Of a stretch of DNA of 64,000 bases, positions 43,801 through 50,584 are shown one piece after another. The notes under the pieces were generated by a model. The model was not told where the DNA came from. It did not search any database and saw nothing but the letters and a program-made list of their open reading frames with translations. Made by a program: the position numbers and the translations under genes. The number at the start of each line of letters is the position of its first letter. Position 1 is the stretch's first letter. This DNA comes from Arion vulgaris (taxonomy: Eukaryota; Mollusca; Gastropoda; Stylommatophora; Arionidae), in contig CM036755.1 in assembly GCA_020796225.1 (NCBI GenBank), positions 43,008,306-43,072,305 of the forward strand. Reading direction: 5' to 3'.

Positions 43801-45208
43801 ACTCTATGAGCATGATACAGAGTATCAAGGCTGGTTATGTTAGATGACAGTGGATGCAATTAATACAAAACTCGACAATCCAGATACTTACCTTCAACTT
43901 TGTCCCTGGTCACGCTGGGGGGAATAAAATGAGAGAGCAGATGCACTGGCGGGCAATGATGCGATTCAGACTGGGGTCGTCTATGGACAGAAGCGACATC
44001 AACGCTCTCAGAGAAAGCGTCGCGCTGAAGATTTCGACCGAAGATAAAGGTATTCTCTATCTCGGTTGCGCAAGTTATGCATACCGATAGACACGGCTAG
44101 ACAGGAAAACCACGAGAGAAAATCCAGAAGATACATCAGTCAACACAGAACTGGATTTGTTAGTCAGTCTAAACACTCTGAGATACATGCTTGGGAGGTA
44201 AACAGAGCAATTATGTACATGTTCGATGTGTGATAAAGATGATCATCAAATGACATTGAACAATGAGTCACATGATATCAGAAGATTATCTCCCTTCAAA
44301 CATGTCCATTGGGCTTTATTATTTGCCCTTAGTTCACCTTGTATTCTTTAAGTGATTATTTGCCCTTAGTTCACCTTGCATTCTTTGAGTGATTATTTGC
44401 CCTTAGTTCACCTTGCATTCTTTGAGTGATTATTTGCCATTAGTTCACCTTGCATTTTTTGAGTGACTATTTGCCCTTAGTTCATCTTGCATTCTTTGAG
44501 TGATTATTTGCCCTTAGTTCACCTTGCATTCTTTGAGTGATTATTTGCCCTTAGTTCATCTTGCATTCTTTGAGTGATAAAGGCTTTTTTCTTCTCAAAA
44601 TGTCTTCTTCTTTGAACGCTTCATATCGACCACTTATCAACCACTCTTTGTGATTTGTATGTGATCCAAGCCTAAGAGCGATTGTATGTTGTGTCAGTTA
44701 TGCACCTACAAATTCAATTTTTGCGACACTTTTTAATTTACTATGGTAGCTTCTTAGGCCCCTACCTCAGTCGTTTCTTACGACATGCATTGTAGGTCGC
44801 AGTGTTACTATTCTTTGCTCCACTTGCAAGCTCTGGCAACACAAGGGCACTCAAAATGTCAAATGAGCCTGTTGTTATATTTTGTAAACCTATCCTACTT
44901 TTTGTTTTGATGCTTTTACATTTATGTGATTTATATTATATTAGACTGACTATTATGTGATTTATATTATATTAGACTGACTATTATGTAATTTTGTAAA
45001 TTGCCCACTTCATTTTTTTCTTCATATTTATTTTTACTGAATATTTCCAATATGCAGCTAATCAGTTACCTGCTCTTTGATTTGTTTTTTACCACAGACA
45101 TGTACGCACCATTTGAATCCAGAATATAGTTTTGGAATCAGACATACTGAATATATGACTCCTCTCATTGTGGACCTGCCAAGTATTGAGTGTGGTTCCT
45201 GTGATTAG
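22616..45208 (+). CDS. ODF3: ODF3/CIMAP1-like sperm-tail protein, five exons
   Basis: Join 22616-22825, 29546-29735, 30954-31069, 35127-35267, 45098-45208: 768 nt, 255 residues plus stop. Family members are STPGP-repeat (SHIPPO) proteins of the outer dense fibres and axonemal microtubules of sperm flagella and cilia. Visible repeats: SPGPAY (18-23), GPGPCHF (60-66), TPGPGAH (96-102), TPAANCY (132-138, lacking GP), TPGPGKY (173-179), KPGPGAH (209-215). Aromatic-serine segments such as AFSFG and SYSLKGR fall between them. The C-terminus FGIRHTEYMTPLIVD matches the conserved family end, and the length is typical. The start has A at -3 and G at +4. All introns are GT-AG, with phases 0, 1, 0, 0. 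No polyadenylation signal is evident before a LINE at 45545. Confidence 0.92.
22930..23510. repeat. Minisatellite, 41-bp unit, in ODF3 intron 1
   Basis: About 13 copies containing ggaaagctatctaaaggagg and actactcaatagaagttcat. The units become degenerate to the right and blend into the array that follows. Confidence 0.9.
23511..23779. repeat. Transitional degenerate 41-bp repeats
   Basis: Words from both neighbouring arrays are mixed here: ggacttcattacctgaagtttatc resembles the left array in its start and the right array in its end. It looks like one old array whose unit has drifted. Confidence 0.55.
23780..24392. repeat. Minisatellite, 41-bp unit, open in all three forward frames
   Basis: About 14 copies containing cattcacctgcacaatttat and cacacacaacagggcaactt. 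The unit has no stop in any forward frame and its length is not a multiple of three. Each frame therefore reads through as a permuted 41-residue repeat (frames open over 23620-24441, 23780-24310 and 23853-24386). This is a sequence artefact, not three genes. Confidence 0.92.
24540..24850 (-). mobile_element. Non-LTR RT palm fragment
   Basis: The minus strand encodes SPTLSLVYINDQVK (motif B end), and in another frame VGVKGALYAGDIV (motif C, YAGD for YADD), then ADMLMTWTEK. A frameshift separates the motifs. Non-functional. Confidence 0.65.
24845..26105. repeat. Satellite of about 78-bp units derived from the LINE-X 3' end
   Basis: About 16 units, each with gagcagtatggagaaattac, caggctctatgtaacgtataac and a (ATT)n tail. 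These words are the last coding and 3' UTR bases of LINE-X, as seen at 26800-26870, where gagcggtatgg, aggccctatgtaac and attattattat occur once in the same order. The array is therefore a tandem amplification of a retrotransposon 3' terminus. Tail length varies from two to four ATT. Confidence 0.9.
26106..26514. other. No feature recognised (ODF3 intron 1)
   Basis: AT-rich. A short duplication of agtctgaataagtaga lies at about 26187-26215. Nothing else. Confidence 0.45.
26515..26872 (+). mobile_element. LINE-X C-terminus and 3' end
   Basis: Encodes VTTVIRRRRWRYVGHTLRRN, then GCKGFKK and LREARIISLSFMEEIERVA, ending aacggtacaatagaaattattattattat. It supplies the reference for the 3'-end satellite on its left. 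Confidence 0.8.
26948..27628 (-). mobile_element. piggyBac-like relic 2
   Basis: Begins TTAACCCTTTGAACCC and runs to a TTAA at 27625. Over its whole length it aligns with relic 1 at 1635-2338, including the acidic coding stretch on the minus strand (here EYDYSDKDIEREL and DDHVDDKEL) and the CGATATATCGGGAGCTC motif. A stop interrupts the acidic stretch. The right terminus is about 10 bp shorter than in relic 1. Confidence 0.75.
27690..28395 (-). mobile_element. LINE-R: RT thumb to 3' end
   Basis: In order on the minus strand: ETVTLNGNHLAPVKKFCYLG, SIVTASFSLDEEINAR, CLRKIMNIRWYDKITNSEVL, SGRRLRWLGHVQRMDKGHIP, and SEGRGTKADHCSDIKMSARP. This is a typical C-terminal half of a non-LTR ORF. A few frame breaks remain, notably where the tract for the LLYG block is lost. 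Confidence 0.8.
28396..29059. other. No feature recognised (ODF3 intron 1)
   Basis: An open stretch at 28334-28591 overlaps the LINE-R fragment and continues without recognisable domains. The words actgtaatacagtagcagatg near 28720 are not repeated elsewhere. Confidence 0.4.
29060..29345 (+). mobile_element. LINE-V C-terminal remnant
   Basis: Encodes IKRRRRPRRRWMQDVIDMI and a following AKFR block ending in aaatgatgagga. It parallels the 46.62-46.85 kb copy (KPQRRWIQDVTDGLN ... DDDEG). Confidence 0.6.
29375..29450 (-). mobile_element. Possible PLE2-type 3' tail fragment
   Basis: Shares cagttttaaaaatacagaaacagtgacgata-type sequence with 40363-40400, next to the hammerhead-like motif of PLE2. 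The match ends before that motif. Too short to be sure. Confidence 0.35.
29546..29735 (+). CDS. ODF3: ODF3-like exon 2 (residues 71-133 and first base of 134)
   Basis: Acceptor aataacag, donor GTAAGT at 29736. Starts VHRDGQEGTPFYSL and carries TPGPGAH and AFSFGSR. Ends in phase 1, with a G that completes an alanine codon with exon 3. Confidence 0.92.
29945..30172 (-). mobile_element. LINE-J 3' end
   Basis: Matches 10370-10580 reversed: the minus strand encodes RKGSRGRPRQT-like and SWRLILKG-type sequence and ends at the family's ggtgaagaagaag 3' terminus. It lies in ODF3 intron 2, just 3' of exon 2. Confidence 0.75.
30195..30915 (+). mobile_element. LINE-W RT fragment in ODF3 intron 2
   Basis: Encodes LQSAIHTDDLILWLRKES (motif C, TDD for ADD), then NTLAELENWTNTWLLDINE. 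With shifts it continues as VRLALE, QLDKI and a degenerate AGTEKHMRLLHSHIHLRMN block, the linker leading to RNase H. It stops only about 38 bp upstream of the exon 3 acceptor. Confidence 0.7.
30954..31069 (+). CDS. ODF3: ODF3-like exon 3 (rest of residue 134 to 172)
   Basis: Acceptor ctccgacag, donor GTATGT at 31070. Encodes ANCYSLPNP, FQAPSYSLKGRFNLD and ends at phase 0. The repeat spanning the exon 2/3 junction reads TPAANCY, without the usual GP. Confidence 0.9.
31070..31559. other. ODF3 intron 3 start; tRNA-like A box at 31541-31575
   Basis: Mostly AT-rich and unassigned. At 31541 the sequence gcatctggccgaatggatta followed by gagcgtggctcc resembles the 5' half of a Leu/Ser-type tRNA or the head of a SINE. 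No B box follows, since a short tandem repeat begins at once. Confidence 0.35.
31572..31660. repeat. Short tandem repeat, about 24-bp unit
   Basis: Four copies of gttgtatgacatagcataatct-type units directly after the tRNA-like head. Confidence 0.8.
32105..32305. repeat. Spaced repeat of tatttggtagtggccacctgg, then poly(A)
   Basis: Three copies of tatttggtagtg(a/g/g)(c/t)cacctgg at about 32118, 32166 and 32251, then a run of A at 32290-32306. Confidence 0.65.
32463..32486. repeat. (CA)n microsatellite
   Basis: An acacac run of about 22 bases in ODF3 intron 3. Confidence 0.85.
32508..33720. repeat. Minisatellite, 64-bp unit, interrupted once
   Basis: About 17 copies containing tatgtatagattagacatca and attacagtgtctacaaccag. 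The array is interrupted at 33544-33663 by a retroposed LINE end and resumes for one copy at 33664. Confidence 0.92.
33544..33663 (-). mobile_element. LINE-W 3' end inserted in the 64-bp minisatellite
   Basis: The minus strand encodes EGDRSTYGHV and, in a second frame, LRRRSEHLWTC-like sequence, as at 15950 and 54960. It ends in a tail of three CTGAAA units, seen as ttcagtttcagtttcagt. The word atcaattacagt flanks it on both sides (33532-33543, 33664-33675). That word is part of the array unit, so it is compatible with a 12-bp TSD but not proof of one. Confidence 0.7.
33721..34346. other. No feature recognised (ODF3 intron 3)
   Basis: Two open stretches (33678-33920 minus, 33911-34201 plus) have no recognisable domain. 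Confidence 0.4.
34357..34608 (-). mobile_element. SINE B, full length, with TSD
   Basis: The minus strand starts with a tRNA-like head containing an A box (TGGCTAAGT) and a B box (GGTTCGAATCG) and ends in a poly(A) tail, seen as the T run at 34358-34374. It is flanked by TTCCTGTGTA at 34347-34356 and 34609-34618. The head shows Pol III origin. Confidence 0.85.
34619..35126. other. ODF3 intron 3 end, no other feature
   Basis: AT-rich. It ends at the acceptor ttatattgcag. A gtatatat run lies near 34988. Confidence 0.45.
35127..35267 (+). CDS. ODF3: ODF3-like exon 4 (residues 173-219)
   Basis: Acceptor attgcag, donor GTACAT at 35268, phase 0 at both ends. Carries TPGPGKY at its start and KPGPGAH near its end, the two clearest STPGP repeats. 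Confidence 0.92.
35315..35612 (+). mobile_element. LINE-Z 3' end
   Basis: Encodes RKRQSLFFGHVTRRGGLEHI, VTTGMIEGRRDRGIQRYN and a decayed ELIANTKDRDLWRSM, and ends in a (GAT)n tail. Same family as 17715-17970. It begins only about 45 bp after the exon 4 donor. Confidence 0.78.
35613..36110. other. No gene; poly(A) and (AT)n runs
   Basis: A run of about 15 A lies near 35946 and an at-repeat near 35998-36012. Otherwise nothing recognised. Confidence 0.45.
36122..36193. repeat. 26-bp direct duplication
   Basis: The word tggcgcagtgtgcggcttaa plus agcgtg occurs at 36124 and again 44 bp later. It has a passing likeness to a tRNA A box. Confidence 0.6.
36385..36480. repeat. 45-bp minisatellite, left remnant
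   Basis: Two units of gataagaggtggtgt and ctagctagccctagtgg. The same unit forms the array at 38335-38750, so this is the left part of an array split by later insertions. Confidence 0.8.
36481..36968 (-). mobile_element. SINE A-related chimeric copy
   Basis: The right about 115 bp (36852-36966) matches the 5' half of SINE A, including aaacctccttagtcgcctct and aacagtggttctattc. The left end starts with attcttcttctg, like the SINE A (GAA)n tail. The about 360 bp between does not match other copies. It is either a longer family member or a composite. Confidence 0.5.
36970..38325 (+). mobile_element. LINE-V (RTE-like): reverse transcriptase to C-terminus
   Basis: In order: FIPIPKKGNLKLCTNCRTIA and ILLRIIMKRM; ETQAGFRRGRGTT; LHACFIDYSKAFDHIQ (motif A, FID); FEIQKGVKTGMYFVPILI (motif B, decayed GVRQGCVLSP); ELRYADDTVLLST (motif C, intact YADD); NTENTKIISTDKAKGS; LKILRACIFPVANYGCESWT; then RRWLQDIKE. 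It ends in a (GAT)-rich tail. Only a few frameshifts separate the blocks, making this the best RT copy of its family here. RTE/BovB affinity is inferred from motifs. Confidence 0.8.
38335..38752. repeat. 45-bp minisatellite, main array
   Basis: About nine units of gataagaggtggcgtgcctt and agctagccctagtgtttgta. The unit is a multiple of three and free of stops on both strands, which gives meaningless open frames on each strand over 38401-38819. Confidence 0.92.
38825..39000. repeat. Minisatellite, about 32-bp unit
   Basis: Four units of acaaagttattatatgtgtt and atgtttttattg. Confidence 0.85.
39055..39655. repeat. Minisatellite, 24-bp unit
   Basis: About 25 copies of ctctacaaacaaatatcagg plus atat. 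Variants with ataagg in place of atcagg are interspersed, sometimes in pairs. Confidence 0.93.
39925..40242. repeat. Interleaved repeat of cttgtcact(a/g)(a/t)cacattc
   Basis: A 12-20-bp composite repeat of cttgtcactaacacattctt and cttgtcactgtcacattctt. It ends where PLE2 begins. Confidence 0.88.
40400..40431 (-). ncRNA. Hammerhead-like motif in PLE2
   Basis: The minus strand reads CTTGATAAAGGCC, four T, then GGTCGAAACGTTG. The stem II bases differ from PLE1 (GGCC/GGTC against GGT/ACC) but still pair, while the flanking TTGATAAAGG and CGAAACGTTG are the same. As in PLE1, two hammerhead core bases are not the consensus. Confidence 0.4.
40660..43270 (-). pseudogene. PLE2 polyprotein: Penelope RT + GIY-YIG endonuclease (few breaks)
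   Basis: Open from 43270 to 42113 (385 codons), starting MSSCAVFYSREDID and carrying DIVIKPADKGGAIVVWSKE. It then shifts frame at about 42200-42260 into LYAPKIHKLHNPGRPIVSA. Next come LLDVCSLYTSIPH (motif A), a stop in NDQFFxQISG near 41845, MGTKMGPSYACLFMGHLEH (motif B), YHRYIDD (motif C), EMLDFFRQRLYPENVL, and the GIY-YIG nuclease IIYAITCKRCNKSYIGETG near 40897-40960. The C-terminus is SCSSDDRSRFALENRFISF. Only about four lesions separate this from a full ORF. Confidence 0.88.
43290..43730 (+). mobile_element. PLE3: decayed Penelope GIY-YIG fragment, opposite strand
   Basis: Encodes ATSCKNCDMIYIFKTGTALA, where PLE2 has ITCKRCNKSYIGETGKRLS, then NFNDIY, and after a shift TSVVTHFTRTDHLGTHGILV, where PLE2 has TPVATHFNDTGHSGVGDVQV. 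The alignment is collinear but only distantly similar, so it is an older, different Penelope lineage lying head-to-head with PLE2. Confidence 0.65.
43785..44290 (+). mobile_element. LINE-W RNase H fragment
   Basis: Encodes LSDSMSMIQSIKAGYVR (RNase H SDS motif), FNFVPGHAGGNKMRE (H motif, with NERAD decayed) and ISTEDKGILYLGCASYAYR. The latter region also appears at 14.7-15.0 kb. It keeps the intact agtgactctatgagc word that is damaged at 15560. Confidence 0.72.
44315..44582. repeat. Minisatellite, 37-bp unit
   Basis: About seven units of gtgattatttgcccttagtt and caccttgcattctttga. Confidence 0.92.
44588..44850 (-). mobile_element. SINE A, highly diverged copy
   Basis: Collinear words with SINE A: tcttcttctttg, accactctttgtgatttgt, cgttgtttcttacgacatgcat-like sequence and gtgttactattctttgc. 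Divergence is far greater than among the other copies. Confidence 0.5.
45098..45208 (+). CDS. ODF3: ODF3-like exon 5 (residues 220-255, stop)
   Basis: Acceptor taccacag. Encodes NPEYSFGIRHTEYMTPLIVD, the conserved C-terminal block of the family, and stops at TAG 45206-45208. It follows a 9.8-kb intron filled with LINE-V, minisatellites, PLE2 and PLE3. Confidence 0.92.
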   Translation, partial: TCTHHLNPEYSFGIRHTEYMTPLIVDLPSIECGSCD

Positions 45209-45544
45209 CTCAAACAATGACAGGTACTGTCAGGAGAGAGATAATTTTTACTAATTTTTATATATGAACATTGACCATATTTGTACTGACCAAACTACCA
45301 ATTCTAATGGCAGCGTGTGATAGATAAATGCAATTGTGTAACAAAAGCAGCTATGGGAACCAAGTATCTACTGGTAGAAGTGGAAATCGCTGCTGTCAGT
45401 CAGAAAGGGACACTTATTAGTTCTGACAATCAAAATTGGTTGTCCAAGATGAAGACTATGTTTATCATGTGGATGTTGAAAGCAAGAGAACACTAGAGAA
45501 AATACATGGCTCAAAGCAACATGAAAACACGAATGACTATATAG
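45209..45544. other. 3' flank of the ODF3-like gene
   Basis: Presumably 3' UTR and downstream DNA. I see no AATAAA in it. No other feature. Confidence 0.45.
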
Positions 45545-46895
45545 GTGGTTGTATACGAACTATCCCATCTGATAGGTAAGATTCAGTACTACAGGTTAAA
45601 CCCCATTTATCGTCCAGCTACTGTTAGAAGCATAAATATTAAAACCAACAGAAACATAGGTACTTGGAATGTAAGAACGTTGACTCAGGCAGGGAAACTA
45701 GAAAACATCACGAACAAAAGGGAAGAAATGAATATCAACATTTTAGGAATATGTAAGATAAAATGGCTAGATGATGGAGAGTTACATTCAGATAATTATA
45801 CAATCATTTACTCAGTAGGGAACACATACAACAGAGTGGTGGGAATAATAGTAGATTCAGACATATCAACATCTTTCAATGGATTCTGAACAATCTTAGA
45901 TAGTCCTGTTAATGAAATTGAATGGAAGACCTATGGATGTTAATGCTATATAGGTTTATGCACTAGCAACAGGCAGTTCAGAGGAACACAGGGATAAATT
46001 TAACAAAGAGCTCAAGATAGTTATCAAACATTGCAAAAGACATGAGATGACAGAAATATCTGAACTAAGATATGCAGTGTTACTGTCAACATGACAAAAT
46101 GGAATTGAGAAATTATTAGGGGAAGTGAAAGATAAAAGTGAAAAACAAAATCTATATCTCAATGTGGCAAAAACAAAAATAATGACAACAGATTAAACAA
46201 ACATGACAAATTATATTTTTTATCAACAGAGAGAAAGTAGAAAATGGGAACAGTTTTGAATATCTTGGTTCACTGCTAACAACAGATGGAAATGGGATGA
46301 ATGAAATTAAAAGAAGAACAAACATGGCTTTACAAAAAATTAAACAATTAAAAACAGTATGGAACGGATCTGATAAGAAAAGAAAGATCAGAATACTAAG
46401 AGCATGCATATTCCCAGTGGCAACGTGTGGGTGTGAAGCATGGACATTTAATAAGGCAGTGGAAATACATATATGTACTTTCCAATATAAGTGTTACAGA
46501 CGAGTCCTCCATATATCATGGACAGAGAAGAGAACAAATAGATATATCCAGAAAGAACTCAAAATCAAAGAAAACTGGCTGTTGTTACTAATAAGAAAGA
46601 GAAAATTGAGATATTTTGAACATATATAAAGATATGAAGGACTGGAGGAGACCATCATGGAAGGAGGCATACCGACAAAGAGAAGAAGAAAACCACAGAG
46701 AAGATGGATTCAGGATGTAACTGATGGTTTGAACATGGCGATTGTAGAGGCAGGACATCTGGCTTATGAGAAAGAAATTCTGGAGGACTTGGGGTGGCAA
46801 AGTTCTGCTCAGGACAATCTATTTGATGATGATGAAGGGCAGTTGCAATACTATTTATATTTAAGACACCTGATGGAAAGAACACTGAAGTAAAA
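45545..46895 (+). mobile_element. LINE-V (RTE-like) with endonuclease and C-terminus, RT core deleted
   Basis: Starts with an AP-type endonuclease N-terminus, NIGTWNVRTLTQAGKLENI and NINILGICKIKWLDDGE, then VGIIVDSDISTSFNGF. It jumps to the post-RT region: KQNLYLNVAKTKIMTTD, IRILRACIFPVATCGCEAWT, LKIKENWLLLLIRKRKLRYF and RRWIQDVTDGLNMAIVEAG. It ends in a (GAT)n tail, gatgatgatgaagg. Motifs A-C of the reverse transcriptase are absent, so it is an internally deleted copy. Confidence 0.8.
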
Positions 46896-47130
46896 ACAGA
46901 TCTATATATGTGTGTGCTGTATAGACTATGGATGTAACAGAGCCGTCCCACAAACCAATGGTCATCCTGGAAGAGCCACCAACTTTTTGTTGACAACTTT
47001 GGTCACATGTACCAAAAATATAGTCAGCAATGCAACAAGAGGTTAGCACATCCCACAACTGGAGACATGCCATGCAGAGGTCTTCCAAAGGTTAGCATAT
47101 CCTGGCCTGTGTCATCTAGTTTAGACACTA

Positions 47131-47274
47131 TGCGCCCGAGTGGTTCCCGGGGCCCAAATTTGGGGTGTCAAGAATAGAACCACTATTACCTGCCATGCAT
47201 GTCTTACCGGGCGACTAAGGAGGTTTGGCTGAAATCAGATGCAAGTGTCCTAAATGTGTAGAAGTCAACCTGCT
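47131..47274 (+). mobile_element. SINE A, 5' half
   Basis: Begins GCCCGAGTGGTTCCC and runs through tgggg-tgtcaagaatag and aggaggtttggctgaaatca to gtgtagaagtc, where it is cut off and repeat D begins. Confidence 0.75.
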
Positions 47275-47510
47275 GCCTTGCAGGATGGCTGGGGACAGCC
47301 AAAGGCTAACGGAGAGCGAACCCAATAAACGCTGGCTGAATCCAGACGCATCGCCGAAGGATAAGCACCAGAGCTCCAAATGGCGCTGAAGTTGTGATGA
47401 AACTAACCCATGCTAAGGTTGCTTGAATCAGATTTCCACATGAATGAATTTATGGAGAGATCTGGTACATCGGTCTTTAGGTGATCGCGAGAGAGAGACA
47501 CTACTGACCC
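47265..47510 (+). repeat. Repeat D, copy 2
   Basis: Matches 20118-20375 in the same orientation: cagccaaaggctaacggaga, gataagcaccagagctccaa and gagatctggtacatcgg, ending in gagagagaga. Here it is joined directly to a truncated SINE A; copy 1 is not, so the two are independent. Confidence 0.65.
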
Positions 47511-48000
47511 AACTCAGTGTTTTCAATAACTGACAAACACTTGTACAGCAACTGACAAGCTAAACTACACAACCAAGTCTGAACTCATGCTTTCTAAAGA
47601 TTTCAACTGGGATAAAACCTTCTCTAAGGTTTCTGGAATTCTCTTTTCTGATAAGATTACAAATCATATCCACAACAGCAAAAATCATTGTATACAGTTC
47701 TACCAAATTATCAATAAATAATATCTGTAATTACCCATTAACACATAAAAAACACTTGTTTTTCGTTGCAGATTTGTTAGAACAGAAAGCATACATGTCT
47801 CACTGCTGGCTATCTGATTGATTATTACAGAAGGATTTGAGAACTTTACTCATTATAGGATTTTAGGAAAACATCTCTTATAAACAATGTATTTTTAATC
47901 TGAATTGATTTCAAGACATTTTACAGTGCAGAAGAAATTCTGTGCAACTTGAATTATGTAACTGCATTTTACAAATAATTATCAACAAATTTTGACATTT
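47511..48000. other. No feature recognised
   Basis: AT-rich sequence without a useful open frame or repeat. Confidence 0.45.
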
Positions 48001-48560
48001 ATAATAAAAGTAGAGATCTTCTTTCTTTCTTTTCTCAAATCATGTTTTGCGTCACAACATCACGATAAGAAGAGATTTCTAGAATGGGCTTTTGTGTGCA
48101 CTTCACAAACTGTATTTTTCATCTCCTCTGATATCCACCTTTTGTATGGACGATCTTTTGCTTTGTATCCACTGTATTGAAGTAACATTGATCTTTGAGG
48201 CGCACTGTCTGTTGGTAATTTGCTTATGTGGACAAACCATTTAATTTATTGTTTCTCGATGTAGTTCAGTACTGATGCTGTACCCACTTTTTTCCTGATG
48301 TCTCCATTTTCAAACCACTCTCTTTGTGACACTCCCAGCATTCTGCATAGACACTTCATCTCTGTCATGACTAGTTTTCTTCTATTGTTTGATGTCAGCG
48401 TCCAGGCTTAGCACTTATAGCATAATGTTGTGATAATAAATTCTCTTTTAGTATTCATGGTTACATGTGTGCATTTCAAAATTGGTGCCATTTATCATTT
48501 GATTTGCTTTCTTGCATCTATGTTGGAGTTTGTTAGTTATTCTTCCACTTGCTGAAAAAA
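48001..48560 (-). mobile_element. LINE-Y-like C-terminal fragment
   Basis: The minus strand encodes IKWFVHISKLPTDSAPQRS, GYKAKDRPYKRWISEEMKN and an upstream MINGTNFEMHTCNHEY block. These follow the LINE-Y order (KQ-IKWF, then RPxxRWI). Several stops. Confidence 0.6.
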
Positions 48561-48999
48561 ATTCTCCCTACAAAAGTAAAGATATAAATGTAGTAGCAAT
48601 AGAGATAAAAGTTTCATTGATGCTGAAGTGATAGTTGATATATATAGAAATTGCAAGCAAAATAGGTAATGAAATTTTGCAATGTAATCTCAATGATTTG
48701 TAACTGAAAACAGAATTGTCAATAAAATTGAGCTTGAAGGTATTTCTCAAAAACTTGCTACATATTTTGTATGTTACATATTTATTAACACTCACTGTTC
48801 TATAGTCCGTTCAACTTGTCATGCCCACAGATACAAATTTGTATCTTTGTAACCATTTGATGAAATAACTTGAAAACTTGCATGTGAACTACACATGTTC
48901 CCGATGCTATAAAAAATGTTTTGCCATTCAAACAATTATACCATCTAGAAGTTGCCTTCTTTGTGCTATATATTTAATGTGTCCATTGGCATGGTTAGA
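48561..48999. other. No feature recognised
   Basis: AT-rich. A 75-codon minus-strand frame at 48568-48795 has no recognisable domain. Confidence 0.45.
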
Positions 49000-50548
49000 T
49001 GTAAATGTTAGGAGCTGGGCACTGACTGGAAACATGAAAACTGGAGTGTAAATGTTAGAGCTGGGCACTGACTAGAAACATGAGAACTGGACTGTAAATG
49101 TTAGGAGCTGGGCACTGACTGGAAACATGAGAACTGGGGTGTAAATGTTAGAGCTGGGCACTGACTAGAAACATGAGAACTGGAGTGTAAATGTTAGAGC
49201 TGGGCACTGACTGAAACATGAGAACTGGAGTGTAAATTTAGAGCTGGCACTGACTGGAAACATGAGAACTGGAGTGTAAATGTTAGAGCTGGGCACTGAC
49301 TTGAAACATGAGAACTGGAGTGTAAATGTTAGAGCTGGGCACTGACTGGAAACATGAGAACTGGAGTGTAAATGTTAGAGCTGGGCACTGACTAGAAACA
49401 TGAGAACTGGAGTGTAAATGTTAGAGCTGGGCACTGACTGGAAACATGAGAACTGGAGTGTAAATGTTAGAGCTGGGCACTGACTTGAAACATGAGAACT
49501 GGAGTGTAAATGTTAGAGCTGGGCACTGACTGGAAACATGAGAACTGGGGTGTAAATGTTAGAGCTGGGCACTGACTGGAAACATGAGAACTGGAGTGTA
49601 AATGTTAGAGCTGGGCACTGACTGGAAACATGAGAACTGGGGTGTAAATGTTAGAGCTGGGCACTGACTGGAAACATGAGAACTGGAGTGTAAATGTTAG
49701 AGCTGGGACTGACTGAAACATGAGAACTGGAGTGTAAATGTTAGAGCTGGGAACTTACTAGAAACATGAGAACTGGAGTGTAAATGTTAGAGCTGGGCAC
49801 TGACTAGAAACATGAGAACTGGAGTGTAAATGTTAGAGCTGGGCACTGACTTGAAACATGAGAACTGGAGTGTAAATGTTAGAGCTGGGCACTGACTGGA
49901 AACATGAGAACTGGAGTGTAAATGTTAGAGCTGGGCACTGACTGGAAACATGAGAACTGGAGTGTAAATGTTAGAGCTGGGCACTGACTGGAAACATGAG
50001 AACTGGAGTGTAAATGTTAGAGCTGGGCACTGACTGGAAACATGAGAACTGGAGTGTAAATGTTAGAGCTGGGCACTGACTGGAAACATGAGAACTGGAG
50101 TGTAAATGTTAGAGCTGGGCACTGACTGGAAACATGAGAACTGGAGTGTAAATGTTAGAGCTGGGCACTGACTGGAAACATGAGAACTGGGGTGTAAATG
50201 TTAGAGCTGGGCACTGACTAGAAACATGAGAACTGGAGTGTAAATGTTAGAGCTGGGCACTGACTGGAAACATGAGAACTGGAGTGTAAATGTTAGAGCT
50301 GGGCACTGACTGGAAACATGAGAACTGGAGTGTAAATGTTAGAGCTGGGCACTGACTGGAAACATGAGAACTGGAGTGTAAATGTTAGAGCTGGGCACTG
50401 ACTGGAAACATGAGAACTGGAGTGTAAATGTTAGAGCTGGGCACTGACTGGAAACATGAGAACTGGAGTGTAAATGTTAGAGCTGGGCACTGACTAGAAA
50501 CATGAGAACTGGGGTGTAAATGTTAGAGCTGGGCACTGACTAGAAACA
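49000..50548. repeat. Minisatellite, 46-bp unit, 1.5 kb
   Basis: About 33 units of gtaaatgttagagctgggca and ctgactggaaacatgagaac. Unit variants (actgga/actaga/acttga; ggagt/ggggt) recur in blocks, as expected from recent segmental duplication inside the array. It is the longest array in the window. Confidence 0.95.
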
Positions 50549-50584
50549 GAAGAGCTATTTGCTAGATGGAAAAATCAGAGCTAT

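Noticed and set aside
47131..47510. SINE A plus repeat D as one composite element
   Set aside because: Repeat D at 20118 occurs without SINE A, and other SINE A copies lack repeat D, so the junction is coincidental or a truncation point.
49000..50548. Long regular array as a CRISPR or centromeric satellite
   Set aside because: 46-bp head-to-tail units with no spacers, and only 1.5 kb long; an ordinary minisatellite.
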